DNA of 64,000 bases, taken from the NCBI RefSeq assembly GCF_037975245.1, contig NC_092581.1, positions 5,977,501 to 6,041,500 of the forward strand, read 5' to 3'. Positions 35,915 to 48,989 of this stretch are shown one piece after another. Below the pieces are notes generated by a model. The model did not search any database. It was not told where the DNA came from and saw nothing but the letters and a program-made list of their open reading frames with translations. Every line of letters begins with the position of its first letter. Within the stretch, counting starts at the first letter, position 1. Position numbers and translations under genes: made by a program. The stretch is from Apostichopus japonicus (lineage: Eukaryota > Echinodermata > Holothuroidea > Aspidochirotida > Stichopodidae).

Positions 35915-36602
35915 ACGTATGGACTTTCACCGTTACACTATTATTGGTCTTGGTATTGCCTGGTATTCCTTCACGTAGATGAAATAATACCTACTACTAA
36001 GTGATAAATTTCATATAATTCAACTTTGGGAGAAATTCCTTGTCCATCAAATACAGTATGTTGACCTATCTCAAGGTTTGCAACATATTCTGTACTCGGG
36101 TTTTTTCACTATGATTTGACAATCAGCAGAACTTACTATTGTTTTATATTGTTTGAGTCTAATTAACTATTTGAGGTAAAGGTGGTTATTTCATACATGA
36201 AGAATGCTGAAATCAGCGATGAAGTGTGCTTGTATATAATTACATAATTATATAATCTGAGTCCCAAATAGAACCACAATGATGTGTCGTAAGATTAATT
36301 ATTCAAGTGGTAACGAATTGCCTCCTTTCCTGATTAATTTGCTCATTTGTTACTCGTGATAGTTTTAACATTTCTATGAAAAAAACTTGAGATTATTTTC
36401 TATCAGAGCACCCACCCCTCATTTTTTATTAGCCTCTGCAATCTGAAATCCTTCCTAGCATTGCAAAGCCAAGATATGCTCCGTCCTCGGTGCAAAAGAC
36501 GGGTTTGGGCAAGTCAAACTAGATGAGGAAAGCAGTTACCAGACGGAAGGTACAGATGGTAACGTATGCTATTCGGTATTGCTTCGGCTTCAGAGGAATA
36601 CC
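35417..36602 (+). repeat. Segmental duplication, copy B (last intron part, exon 10 and 3' flank of the SLC22 gene)
   Basis: Aligns with 3460-4642. The stretch before the exon, the exon and about 690 bp after the stop are all conserved, which dates the event as recent relative to the flanking divergence. Confidence 0.85.
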
Positions 36603-37619
36603 AAGATACCAGCATGAGGCATCTTAAAGTACTTCAAAGAGAGACATAACAGTTTCCGACTAACGTGATAGCCATCTAAGCTTGTGAGATGAACTAGATT
36701 ATTCTTCTGGTATTACCCAAAATAATATCCTAACTCAAAAAAAGGTTGTAAAGTGATAAAACATGTTACTCTCTCTTAGATTTTTCCAAATGGGATTGAA
36801 GATTAAAAACTTGATCATTGCATTTAATCTCTCATGTATCAATGCTAATTACATGAACTTAAACAATTTTGGAAACTTCAAATCGAAACGCCGTGATAGG
36901 TTACTCTTAAAGCTGCACTTTCATTGCATTTTTATTTTGAATATATTAAAGGTTCATTCTATTATTAAAGGGGCATCCATCACTATGTACTGAATTTAAA
37001 TGAATTTAAAACCAGCTGAACCAACAGAAACACCAGAAGCAGATGATGGAGATTGATTTGGCACCACCCAAGCAGGTTTATAACTGAACTTATTGCTTTA
37101 TTAAAATATAGTTTTGACACAACTTTGACAGACTTGTCCTGTTTCAGATACGGGTTATGGTCCCTTCGGCAATGGCTATAATGACTGTAGCCTTTCAATT
37201 ATTCTGCCACATATTTTAAAATATCACCAGTGGATCACTGGTGTAAGGTCCCTGAATTAAACAAATGTGAATACATGTGGAATCTCAGAGCAATTAAAGG
37301 AGTGCTCCGAAACTGAAAAGAATATCTCAGTTAAACACAGAATATAGCTCACATGGACGCATCAATGGCCATTGCAGGCGCGTATCCAAGGGGGGGGGGG
37401 TTGGGGAGCGTGTTTGTATTTTATCACCAATGTATATATATAGACCAGGATCTTTATGCTAACTGCACTAGACCTATGTCCTTCGATGCCTCACTGCCAT
37501 GCAGAGATAAATTGTTATACACTCCGACCTGAAAGCTTATTGTTACTCCAAACCTAATACCGTTACTCGTACAATGAATCTAAAAATAAATTCCGCATGC
37601 GATTCTCATCTACCTATTG
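36603..37619. other. No gene; short R4-like start at about 37378
   Basis: No supported exon was found. CAGGCGCGTATCCAAGG at 37378 followed by poly-G looks like a truncated R4 end. Confidence 0.4.
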
Positions 37620-38036
37620 ACATTTGTCACATTTTTGGGGGTGTAGTTTACTGACAAAATTCTCTAACATACGGCGGTATTTAATTTATCGGCACGAAAC
37701 TCTTTCCAAGAACTGTATGGGGTTTTCGATCTATTTTTTTCGAAAACATGAGCACTCACAAAGATACAACAGGGATTGTGATGAAGCGCATGCACTTTCA
37801 ACACCCATATAAACTTCAGAGTTGTCACAAATGGCGATGACATCTATTTATTCTTTGTTTATCTGCAAATTAGCAAGGCCCGGAAAGGGTCATTTCCGGC
37901 GATCTAAGGAGTATCTTGACTCAAAAAATTTCTGTACGCTCCGCGCCAACCTGCGGTGGCGCTCTGCTGAGATAGTGTCGAAAGCGCCCCTACAGACCAT
38001 TCTCGCCCCTCTGACCAATAACCCTAGCTCCGCCAC
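37620..38036 (+). mobile_element. Second copy of the outer hAT-type element, without the nested hAT
   Basis: Matches 5960-6232 joined directly to 10487-10553, ending GCTCCGCCACTG at 38033 followed by ATCCAGCTAAAG. The left end of the element is not preserved. The junction GAGATAGTGTCGAAAGCG at about 37970 is the unoccupied target of the 6233-10486 insertion. Confidence 0.85.
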
Positions 38037-38760
38037 TGATCCAGCTAAAGATAACAAGGTATCTCGTTTCATTACTGTCTGCATTTTGTAGCGACAAGAA
38101 GAAAACTTCACTTGCAAGCAACGGAAAGTGAACTTTTTTTCAGAGCGCAGCACGCGGTTTGGGGCGAGTCTTCAATGCCTAAGTATGTTGTCTGAGTATT
38201 TTAATGGCTTTGTCAATTTTAAATAGTACATATATTCGATGATTTAGAACAAAATTATCACTTTAAAATTGACGTTTATTTTCCTTCTTCTCGCAACTAG
38301 ACGCAAATAATAGACGTAAATAAAATACTCAACAATAACATCGCATAGCATGAACGTACTACGTCATATGTATATGATAGGTCGCCTGTGCCATACTTAT
38401 AACTCATCGCCCTGTAGGAAGGATGAGATATTCATTGTCTTTCCTTTGCCAGTTGGGCCATATACGGCTATGTCAGTTGCCATGACAACGGTTAAATTTC
38501 ATGCGTAGCTAATTTCGAGGGGTCACCCATGGTGGGGTACCCCCAGGGTGATCGGAAGTCCATGACTGAGGGTCAAAAAGTGTGTGTGGATGTGTCAGTC
38601 TGGGCCATAGAAATTGAACTTGGAAGAACGCTGACACAGTGTATCAACGTGTGTTTAAGCAGTGAAGCCTTCAAGAAAGTGAGGGCGCTTTGCGTTGTAC
38701 GGCAAAACGCCAGATCATTTGTAAGTTTTCATATAGATAGATACATTGTGCATTCGACTT
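38037..38760 (+). repeat. Duplicated segment, partner at 10554-11280
   Basis: Same order and orientation. Copy B has a few extra bases, such as GTTGCCATGACAACGG near 38478. Confidence 0.75.
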
Positions 38761-39910
38761 TAAAACTGAATTCGATCTTACCCGCTTTTTCGAAAGAGTA
38801 TGTGTACTTTGCACAAAAAAGACATGTTATGACGACCAGAGTGGTAAGTACTATACTCTTGACTTAAGAACAAACTTTGAAAAAAAAAATGTTCGCCTCT
38901 AATGACTCGAGTAAGTGGAGTGTTTTGTGCAACTTTGAATGTCCGGAAAGCGTAATGTCCGGTATCTGAGAAGCGTAATGGCAACATTTGTCTTGCTTGT
39001 GTTATTTATAATAGTGTCATAATTGTCCCTGCCATAAATGCCATGAAAAAGCAATTCTCCATCCTCCCACCCCCCCTTCTTTCCACACACCCCTACTTTT
39101 GTGTAATACTTCTATATTAGTCTGTGCATGCAGATTTCAGTTTAATGTTGCAAAGCGGGTAGTAGCCTATTTTCCTAGTTTTAAATTGTTAGTGATAAGC
39201 CCAGGATATCATAACCGTTATCCCATGTCATTCTGGCATGTAGATCTATTGTTAGGGATACAGTTTTAAGTAAAATGAGGTGGTAATAATTTAGTCGTAT
39301 TACATCCGAAATGACAGCCGAAGCCGGTCTAGGGCCATGGCTAAGTATATCCAGGGTCCAGTGAATAACAATACAGCAGCTGAGCAGACGACACTAGTGA
39401 TTAAATTCCTATGCTATTGCTTATACTATCGTTTCCTCAGAATTTTCCTGTGAAACTAGAGTCCAATGCCACATTTTTGACGATTTTGGCAGCAACATGC
39501 GGCACACGATATCACCATGTCGAGTGAGATATGTCAACTTTATCATTTTAGTTATGTCAAAGACGTAGTGTTTGTATTACACGCCGGTACTGTCTTGTAG
39601 TACTTGCAAAGCGCCATCAGTTATGATGGGTGGCTTCGGTTTATGTCGAACGAAGTCATTCTCCATACTTCAATATCAATGGTCTGGGCATGTCTATAGG
39701 CCTCACAACTGATGACATAGGACCAAAAAAATTCCTGACATCAGTTGTCAAACAATAGAGAACAATAGTCATTGGGTGTCGAAGCAAAGGGTTTGATTAC
39801 AAGAAATGTCATCGGCTGTAGCTAATAAAGTAGAAAATAAGATTGTGTGTGTGCCAGAAACACCTCCTGTACGGATGGACCGATTTTCATTTCAATCACT
39901 CTTTTTACAC
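38761..39910. other. No feature recognised
   Basis: Mixed-composition intergenic DNA without a supported exon or internal repeat. Confidence 0.4.
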
Positions 39911-39939
39911 CTGAAGAAGGACCAGGGTGTCCGAAATTT
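39911..39939 (+). ncRNA. Hammerhead-like core beside the ATCT microsatellite
   Basis: CTGAAGA, helix GGAC/GTCC with loop CAGGGT, then GAAA: a complete CUGANGA - stem II - GAAA core. Flanking arms ACAC and GTGT could pair with each other, which is not the standard hammerhead topology, so function is uncertain. Confidence 0.35.
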
Positions 39940-40063
39940 GTGTAGCGTGTAGTTATATCTATTCTATTCCAAATATTATGTTGGATTTAAAGACATTACA
40001 TGTTGTCCTTATCTTTTCTACTATTATTTCTATCCAACACGTGGAACATTTCATCATGCGTAT

Positions 40064-41028
<965 letters not shown>

Positions 41029-41073
41029 ATATTGCATTGTGCATAGGCGCGTAGCCTAGTTTTATTCCCTGCC

Positions 41074-41106
41074 AGGGAGTTGTCAGTATATCCATAACAA
41101 CTCCCT
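41074..41106. repeat. 10-bp hairpin AGGGAGTTGT / ACAACTCCCT
   Basis: Perfect arms 41074-41083 and 41097-41106 around a 13-base loop. A related GGGAGCTGC...GCAGCTCCC hairpin is at about 45478-45504. Confidence 0.6.
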
Positions 41107-41763
41107 GCTATGAGTGGGTAATCTTTCTAGTGTTAAAAGTTAGTTCAAACAAAAAAAGTGGAAAATTTTAAATATTACTGTTTCAAGTATGATTTTGGAG
41201 TCAGGACTCCCAGCCTCAGAATGAAGTCATGTAATAGCTTCACGTTGCCATCAGATGACGTAGCTAATTATAAATTTGTTCATTTAGAATCAGTGTTGCT
41301 GGCGATGAGATATGCAACTCCGTGGATTGCCCTCTTTTTGATATTGAAAAATCTGGAATACGGGTGGAAACTTCAGGGAAGGCCAACCCACGGACTTCAA
41401 TACAAAGAGAGAAATTACCCTTGTTACCGGGTTGTCTGTCGATTATCCTGAATTATCCGACTGATGATCCAGGATTGTCAAAATACTGACCCTTTCATTT
41501 GCAGACCACTCCTCTACTTTTTGTTTTCCCGAATGTGAAAACAATGCAGTCAATCTTACCGGCCAAATTGTGAGGGGGGCCGCGCGCGGATAGCAAAGTC
41601 GGAAGTGACTATAACGCGGATTGCAAAGTCGGTAATTCAACTATTACGGTTAGATTCGTCCAACACGGCAGCATACAGAAACGTTGTAATCAAAGCCAGA
41701 GCCATAGTGAATTAATCAGGTATAACACATCCGGGGTCGTATGTGTGTTAAATTCTTCAATAC

Positions 41764-43846
41764 TACGGAGAGCCAAACGTTCCATAAATGTCGAAAAAGA
41801 AAGTGAAGTGTCCAAGTTAATATATATATGTCCAAATCGATATCAACATGTTACAATTCGATATCAGCATGTTACAATTCCATATGAACATGTCGAAACA
41901 AAATACAATATGCCATTGCGTCTATCAACATGTCAAATTCAACATCAGCATGTCGAAAACTTGTAACAGCATGCCATTACTACATTGGTCATGTCAACAT
42001 GCTATATTTACGTCGTGCTATAATTTGGCACTTCGGCGCGCGCCAACGTTTCGTATATGTCGAGATTTATTTCAGTATGTCCAAAACTTGTGTCAGCATG
42101 GTGAGCGAAGAGTAGTGAAGTATTGCCATGACAACGTTGCACATGGTTCGTGTCGTTCACACGGTACTATGGTTGAATCATGGAGCTATAAACAGAAGGA
42201 GAAAACCCACTTTGAAGTATCATTGTAACCGACAAAATTTGATCGCCATAAGTAAACATGCCTCAGGGCACAAACACGGGTAAAGCCATCATCAGCTATT
42301 ACGTAATCCTGGTTCAAAGGTCATTTCGTATATAGCGTCCCTCACAACATAACAACAGACACTCCGATCCTAACGTATATGTAATTGAAATAGTATACAC
42401 AGTACTCATATATGTTGCGTTACGCATACCTGTAAGAATTTCGATCGGAATATATCTTTCATTTCTCACCGAATCATGCGAAGATTCGTATTTAATAATT
42501 AATTGTTTATCTCAGCATATATTTCATCGCAATATATGAACAAGTAATGGCGAAATAGGTACTTTTAGTCAAGTGTAAGGGGCTTTATTATCTTGCCCAT
42601 ATACTTTATACTTGTTATCTTTATTTTTGGTGGGCTTCTTGTACAAGCTACGGCTTCCAAGCCCTTCCACCATTTTCTCTCCGAAATTTCCATTATTTTT
42701 CTTTTATATGATTTATTACTTATTATTTTCTTTGCATGGTATTGTCTTCACAGTCCTATTATTATATAAACATTGTGAGGAAATGGAAAAATTAATGAAA
42801 TGAAATAAAACTTTTCTTCGTTCGTTAGGCAAATAACGTTAGTGCTGTTTGTTATTGCATTGGGAACCTAGTGTTATAAAATTAACAAAATTAATTTAAC
42901 ACGAAACATGGCTGCCAAAAAACTTTGCATCCGCCGAGGACATTAGAAATGTTCATGCTACAGGATATAGTTGAATTTATGGTGAAGCTGATGATTGAAG
43001 AGTTTGAGAGGCTGGATGTTCCAGACGACATAAATTTGGAAGATACATTAATTGTTGAAAAACATGAGGAACAAATTCTAAGATAATTAGCAGGTTATGT
43101 GCCATTTGCCCTTAAAAAAACGTTACATGAAAATTAAGAGTACTCAGAATGCTTTAATATTTTTACAGTACTTAAACTGTATGTCTGTTGCAGGTGAAGG
43201 TCACAGTTTTTTAGATGAGTTGCGACCAATGGGATCGACTCACACACCCACCGCCGTGCCTGCCTATGCCAATCACGGGAATACATCGATATAGCAAAAT
43301 TACGTAATCAGTTCCTGTTCCTGTTTCGGATAAACATCTTTCGTTACCTCCGCGGAGCGCAACAGATGTAACCCCTGAGGGAACGAAACGTATCTCACTA
43401 AGGAAAAGTCGTAGCTTTCCGCTACAGTATATTCAACCATAGTACCGTGTGAACGACACGAACCATGTGCAACGTTGTCATGGCAATACTTCACTACTCT
43501 TCGCTCACCATGCTGACACAAGTTTTGGACATACTGAAATAAATCTCGACATATACGAAACGTTGGCGCGCGCCGAAGTGCCAAAATTATAGCACGACGT
43601 AAATATAGCATGTTGACATGACCAATGTAGTAATGGCATGCTGTTACAAGTTTTCGACATGCTGATGTTGAATTTGACATGTTGATAGACGCAATGGCAT
43701 ATTGTATTTTGTTTCGACATGTTCATATGGAATTGTAACATGCTGATATCGAATTGTAACATGTTGATATCGATTTGGACATATATATATTAACTTGGAC
43801 ACTTCACTTTCTTTTTCGACATTTATGGAACGTTTGGCTCTCCGTA
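41764..43846. mobile_element. Long-terminal-inverted-repeat DNA transposon
   Basis: 2083 bp starting TACGGAGAGCCAAACG and ending with its reverse complement. The arms 41764-42179 and 43432-43846 (~415 bp) are almost identical. A 6-bp duplication CAATAC flanks it (41758-41763, 43847-43852). Arms carry many ATCAACATGT/ATCAGCATGT-type motifs and a GGCGCGCGCC palindrome. The interior has only a short broken frame (about 42948-43130: LQDIVEFMVKLMIEEFERL, stop, LAGYVPFALKK), perhaps a transposase relic. Superfamily not assigned. Confidence 0.88.
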
Positions 43847-44229
43847 CAATACCGCTCTCATAACCTATCGGGAAGCATTTTATACTGTAGTTTGATTTGA
43901 TATAGCATGACTGCAAATTCGTGTTGGTCTATTAAAATTAGCCAACTGTTAAAAGCATTGTAAACTCAACGTAATTAAGCAGAGGAGAAAATGGGCTTTC
44001 TGGTTAGGGGTATACATTATTGACTGAAAGAGCAAGGGCCGCCAAGGGGTATGGTGCCCAGATGGTATCCAAGGGGTGAGACGGTGTAAAGTATAGCATC
44101 ATCTTGTTAGTTTCAGTGGTAGCGATTGTAATGCAAAACAAAGGAGGTATTACCCTGAATTTACTTTTAGCAACAATCTTGTAGGGGAAGGGTAAATCGT
44201 ATGTCTTGTAACCTTCCCAAGCCCCCCCC

Positions 44230-44770
44230 CCCTCAATTCCCCTGTCAGCTCCTATAATATCCTTACTACTTTGTTGGGCGTTATTCCTGTCATCGTTCTT
44301 AATTCCTTTAAGGTCAAAAACTGATGAGGCGTGTCGACGAAGTTCTCGACATTTCAGTGACAAACAATGCAGAAGTCCCAAGTTGCTACTATTGTTGAGT
44401 TGTGTTATACTTAAGGAGAATTACGCATACTTACTTCCCTTATATCTTCACACGGCCGAAAATAGACAGCTTCGGCGGGACAGTATTTCAGCGATATTTC
44501 AGGATAAGAGCAGGTTCCTTTTTTGTTTTGGTCTTGTGGTGAACTTTGCATAGTTTTTAATTTTCCTATATTTATAATTGACAAAGACATTTCTGCCAAG
44601 ATGTTTCGTTCATTCTTGTCTACTTTCGTCTTCTTTTCTGTTTTTTTTTTTAATTTTTTGAATAAAAGGATAAGTACTTGTTGAAATACACATATCCCAA
44701 CAATAAATGTTTCAGAATAAGACTTCATAGATTCAAGTATCAGGTGGCCGTTTTTGTTAACGAACTTGAA
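44230..44770 (+). pseudogene. Remnant of an LRR-Ig receptor locus (body lost)
   Basis: 44310-44345 keeps the AAAACTGATGAGGCGT upstream block of the intact receptor (46438-46455). 44586-44645 matches its start, TTTCTGCCAAGATGTTTC through the signal-peptide codons (MFRSFLSTFVFFSVF). 44658-44770 matches the downstream flank at 49355-49470 (ATAAAAGTACTTGTTG-like, AATACACATATCCCAAC). The receptor body between these points is missing, leaving start and 3' flank fused. Confidence 0.75.
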
Positions 44771-45189
44771 TAAATTGTTTAAATAACATTTCGAATTATA
44801 ATGAATATAATAGTTCAAGGTTACCCCAATCTTAGACATCTATAAGTAGCAGAAAGTTAAAACCAAAATAGATACACATGCAAGTGATTTTATGAAGGGA
44901 CCAAATTTAAATGCCTTTCTTGGCAATGAAGTATACTTTTGCCTGTATGAACTACGTAGATGTCATAATAGTTGTATGGTACCTACACATAATAAGTTCC
45001 ATAACTGTTGCCGAAGAGATTGTGTCATGGTTGTGTGATTACTGTATGGTTGCTGCCAAAAAGAAAATCAGTTAGGGATCGGTGGGTCTTTTTTTTTTTA
45101 ATGGAATGCATTATGAGATTGTAACTTCACAGTGACAATGAAACTACCAGGTTCGCCTTTGTGAGTGCAAACAGATTTTTGTATTATCC

Positions 45190-45440
45190 TTACAGCGTTC
45201 GAGGAGACATAGTGAACACGACAAGCATATCCTGTTACGAAGTGCATTGCTGCTGTCCTCGTTTTTTTCTTTCTTTCTGAGTAAAGGTCACAAATTGATG
45301 AAGTGTGTTAGCGAAAACTGTTAAAATTATCACCTGTGATCAGGTTTGTCAAAATTGGTACTTTTTGTTGAATGTATAGATAGAGTTAGAAGGAAGTATT
45401 TGCCCACCAAACAAATTTATCGGAAATCATTATAGCAATA
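45190..45440 (+). pseudogene. Second remnant: upstream cassette of the LRR-Ig family
   Basis: CAGCGTTCGAGGAGACATA, ATCCTGTTACGAAGT, AAAGGTCACAAATTGATGAA, GTTAGCGAAAACT and GAAGTATTTGCCCACCAAAC have counterparts at 52589-52795, and the first and fourth also upstream of the intact gene (46320-46470). No receptor coding sequence follows. Confidence 0.6.
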
Positions 45441-46310
45441 TACAGTGATAACAGATGGAAGCATACACTCATATCAGGGAGCTGCGTTAGAGTAGCAGCT
45501 CCCTGCTCATATCATCTTCCCGGCATTGAGTTACTATTCTTAATCCATTCAAACTATATATGTGGCTGCTAAATGTTTTTAAAAAGTGTTCAGCAATTAA
45601 AAGTCATCCCTCGATATCAGGATCAGTAGTGAAACATCTTCTCTTTATAGCACATATCAATTTCTCATATTATGATAATGTATTTTCCTGACATTTTTAA
45701 CGAGAACCCGAAAAGTTCGTTTCTTGAAATCAAGCTCAATTTTCTCAACATTAAAACACAAATTTTCTTAATGGTTAATTGCCTCAATTAACTTCGCACT
45801 TCATACAATACAACACTTAAAGCAGACGTAACAAAATTAATTCTTTATAGTCTTAATTCAATGTAAGAAAGATGTCTCCCTGTTTGTTTGTTTGTTTATT
45901 TCATTGATACTATACTTGTATTAACATTTCCGGAGACAGGAGAACACACAGTTGGATCATATATCGACTCTATATGAATTATGCCACTATATGCAGGCTG
46001 CTGACATATGAGTCAAAAAGTTGGCCGGGCTCTTCTGTTTTAATTTTTATAAGCCATTTGTTTCAAACGAAGGAGCATTCCAGACCTTCAGCATATTTTA
46101 CCTTGGTGAATATCTTCAAAAATGTAGTGTCTGTAAAAATATAACCAGCATTCAATCGTTGTTTTTTCTTGAACTATAAAAAAAACGTTTCTGGAAGATC
46201 AGAAGAGAATCAATAAACTGAAATAGAAACGAAACTGTCACGCTGCACTTGATTGCACATACTAAAAAGACTTGCCGCAACTGGTATATTACTAAACTCT
46301 CTACAGAGTT
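45441..46310. other. Spacer within the LRR-Ig neighbourhood
   Basis: Contains a GGGAGCTGC hairpin (45478-45504), a (TTTG)n-type stretch near 45886, and AAAGTTGGCCGGGC at about 46017, which recurs as AAAGTTGGCTGGGC at about 52811. No gene. Confidence 0.45.
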
Positions 46311-46678
46311 ATAATCATCGTTCGACGTTCGAGGTGCATAAAGTGCGCCCAACGACGCGTATCATATTCTATTGCGACGTGTCTTTGGTTTTCGTTTTGT
46401 TTTTCGTGTCACCAATATTCAATAAAAAGCTGAAGCTCAAAACTGATGAGGCGTTTCAGCGAAAACGATATAATGACACTTTTTTGTTGTTTAGTCCTGT
46501 ATAATATACTAGTTTGGCTTACATGTTTTCATATATACAACACACAACCAGATAAATGTGTTATGTGATATTACGACGTATACCGTATATGAGCAGATTG
46601 TCACTTTTTGATCAGTTTATGTTCGTAACATCTTTGTGGTATAACTTAGCAATAGAAAACCGAATAATTTCTGCCAAG

Positions 46679-48235
46679 ATGTTTCCTTCATTCTTGTCTA
46701 CTCTCGTCTTCTTTTCTGTTTTTTCTTTGAATCGAGTTAATTCTCAAATCTGCAGTTCTACTTGTCCATGTGATTGCAACAGTTTTAACCGGACTTTAGA
46801 TTGTAGCAGTCTGGGAGTTTCAAACGCCACCGTTTGTGGACCACTAGAGAACTTCCAACGGGTGAATTTTACTGACAACCAACTAACAGAATTATATGAA
46901 CGCGTATATAATACCTATTGCATCCGCTATGATTTCAGTCACAATTTGATTTCTGCAGTGATGATGTATTTTGAACCTTATTGTGATGACTTTCTTTTGG
47001 ATCTCTCTCATAACGCCATTAAAGGACTAAGTCGTTATGCAATTTACATTGAGAGCTATGACTATATACAAAGTATCCTGATTAATATTTCATTTAATCA
47101 GATTGAATATTTAGAAAAAGGCTCACTTGTTTTGTATGTTGACTATTATTACGATACAGAATTCGTAATAGACTTATCCTTCAACAGACTACTCTCCATT
47201 CATCCATCTGCATTTAATGCCTACTTTTATCTACGAGATTTCTATCTTCTACTGAAAAACAATAATCTAAAGAACTTTACACTGTCTCAGTTTGAAAACG
47301 ACATTGATGCCAGCAATTACGTCTTCAATTTACAAAATAACAGCATCTCTGGATTTCAAGAGGAGGATGTGGAAAATGGCTACCGTGATGATGTTACTCT
47401 CATCTTAGACGAGAATCCTTGGAATTGTGATTGTGATCAAAGGTTTGTTAGCTTTAATTCATCTCGTCTCCGAAGTTTGCTGAGCAGTGATATGTCAGTC
47501 CAACCAATATGTGAGACGCCTTCAGCTGTTTCAGGACGCCCTCTCTTATCTCTATCTGAAGATGAATTTCGTTGTGCACCAAAGCTTGATCCCAATGTAG
47601 ATCTTAATTTACAAGTTAGCGAGGGAGATACTCTTAATTTACATTGCCCTTTTATTGGTGGAGATCCAGCAGTGACCTACGTCGATTGGCAGTTCTTTAC
47701 AGGGACCTCCGCCCAAGGGCAGGGGAAATCATCTTTTCACGTCCAAAGTTGCTTCAATTGCTCTCTGGTGATAAGAAACATACAGAAGGGTGCAGAAGGT
47801 GTATACCAATGTACAGTAACAAACGGAGAGAGCTTAACGATCGAACAGACAATAATGGTAGCTGACGTCACTACACCGATCACTGAAGTCCACACAACTG
47901 CGGAACCAAACGGGTCACGTGGCTCTAATGGGGCCTTAATAAACTCTCTCATACCTGTTGTGATATTTCTTTCAGTTATGATGACACTTGTATTATTAAG
48001 TTTAATTATTGTCAGCTACAAATTCTACAAATCGACAAAAAACAATCTCCCCTCGCCAAACTCAGATAAAAATGATAATACCCAAAAAGCACCCAAGGCA
48101 CCGAGATATGACGTCACGGTGAGGAACCAGGCGTTTGTTGAAGAAGAGGAGGGTTATATAGAGCCGGATGCCATACAACCAGGAGGTACTGAAGAAAATG
48201 AACAGGATATTTATGAAATCACAGAAGTTTTCTAA
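46679..48235 (+). CDS. LRR-Ig type I membrane receptor, intronless
   Basis: Start chosen at the ATG at 46679 (MFPSFLSTLVFFSVFSLNRVNS), which gives a clean signal peptide and 518 aa; an in-frame ATG at 46556 would add 41 residues. In the longer numbering: LRR N-cap cysteines C66, C70, C72, C74, C83; leucine-rich repeats about 100-285 (LDLSHNAIKGL, IDLSFNRLLSI); LRR C-cap NPWNCDC with C291, C293, C319, C340; Ig domain with C364, W378 and C419 (GVYQC); TM about 462-490; 69-residue tail with tyrosines 517, 534 (YIEP, YxxP SH2 type) and 553 (DIYEI). Such proteins act as cell-surface recognition or adhesion receptors, signalling by tail phosphorylation. The ligand is unknown. One intact exon among remnants suggests a birth-and-death family. 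Confidence 0.92.
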   Translation: MFPSFLSTLVFFSVFSLNRVNSQICSSTCPCDCNSFNRTLDCSSLGVSNATVCGPLENFQRVNFTDNQLTELYERVYNTYCIRYDFSHNLISAVMMYFEPYCDDFLLDLSHNAIKGLSRYAIYIESYDYIQSILINISFNQIEYLEKGSLVLYVDYYYDTEFVIDLSFNRLLSIHPSAFNAYFYLRDFYLLLKNNNLKNFTLSQFENDIDASNYVFNLQNNSISGFQEEDVENGYRDDVTLILDENPWNCDCDQRFVSFNSSRLRSLLSSDMSVQPICETPSAVSGRPLLSLSEDEFRCAPKLDPNVDLNLQVSEGDTLNLHCPFIGGDPAVTYVDWQFFTGTSAQGQGKSSFHVQSCFNCSLVIRNIQKGAEGVYQCTVTNGESLTIEQTIMVADVTTPITEVHTTAEPNGSRGSNGALINSLIPVVIFLSVMMTLVLLSLIIVSYKFYKSTKNNLPSPNSDKNDNTQKAPKAPRYDVTVRNQAFVEEEEGYIEPDAIQPGGTEENEQDIYEITEVF

Positions 48236-48363
48236 ATTTCTAAATTCTCTTAAAACATTGAAAGTTTAGATGGGTTTTTTTCTGAATTTATATATTATTT
48301 ACCTTAGTTTGTTATGAATCAAACAATAATTTTTTAATTAATCATTTTCTTTTATACTTTGAT

Positions 48364-48882
48364 TCAAGAAGATGTCTTCACGGCTTTGGTTTTGGGGTTC
48401 GCGTTTCTTAACAGTTTTGCTTGTTTAATCAGTACCATACTTTTCACCTTTACCTGTGTTTTCTGTATATAGTTTCGTGAAACATTAGTCCCGATTGATG
48501 TCTCTTCACAGTGAAACAATAGAGATCCAATAGAGATCCAGCGGATTTGAATTAGATTTGCATGTTTGCCTCTAGAGAATGAGAGCATACTAGAATATCC
48601 CATAGAAATGACACTATGTTGACTAAAGAATCGCAATTTATCAAAGTGATGTAGTCTATAAAACTTTGTAGAAGTTTTCAATGGGTATACGACCCACTCG
48701 CCTCCCTGGATTTCCGAAAACTGAGCAATCATGACACCCTTAACTTGTCTTGATAATTTGATATCTACAATTTTATCAATAAACGAGACTCTGAGGGGTT
48801 TCGTCACTTGAAGCCAACCCCCTTTACTCAGTAGTTGACAAAGTTTCATTTGATGCAGGTTCATGATAGGTGCTATAAACAT
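48364..48882 (-). CDS. Unrecognised 172-aa open frame downstream of the receptor
   Basis: Open frame MFIAPIMNLHQMKLCQLL... without a recognised domain. It contains an evenly mixed, non-low-complexity stretch (VMIAQFSEIQGGEW, LKTSTKFYRLHHFDKL), which is longer than most chance frames here. It lies tail to tail with the LRR-Ig gene, 129 bp away, and may be a chance frame, an exon, or antisense to a 3' UTR. Confidence 0.25.
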   Translation of the reverse strand: MFIAPIMNLHQMKLCQLLSKGGWLQVTKPLRVSFIDKIVDIKLSRQVKGVMIAQFSEIQGGEWVVYPLKTSTKFYRLHHFDKLRFFSQHSVISMGYSSMLSFSRGKHANLIQIRWISIGSLLFHCEETSIGTNVSRNYIQKTQVKVKSMVLIKQAKLLRNANPKTKAVKTSS

Positions 48883-48989
48883 TATTTCATAATAATGTGA
48901 CTTCTCAATATTTCATTTGTTATGTTTTATTTTTTAATCTTTTCAACATCTACAAAATATTTGTACAGTACTTTTCATTCATATAGTAA

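Noticed and set aside
41848-42228. Matching open frames on opposite strands at 41848-42228 and 43300-43762
   Set aside because: They are the terminal inverted repeats of the 41764-43846 element, not duplicated genes.
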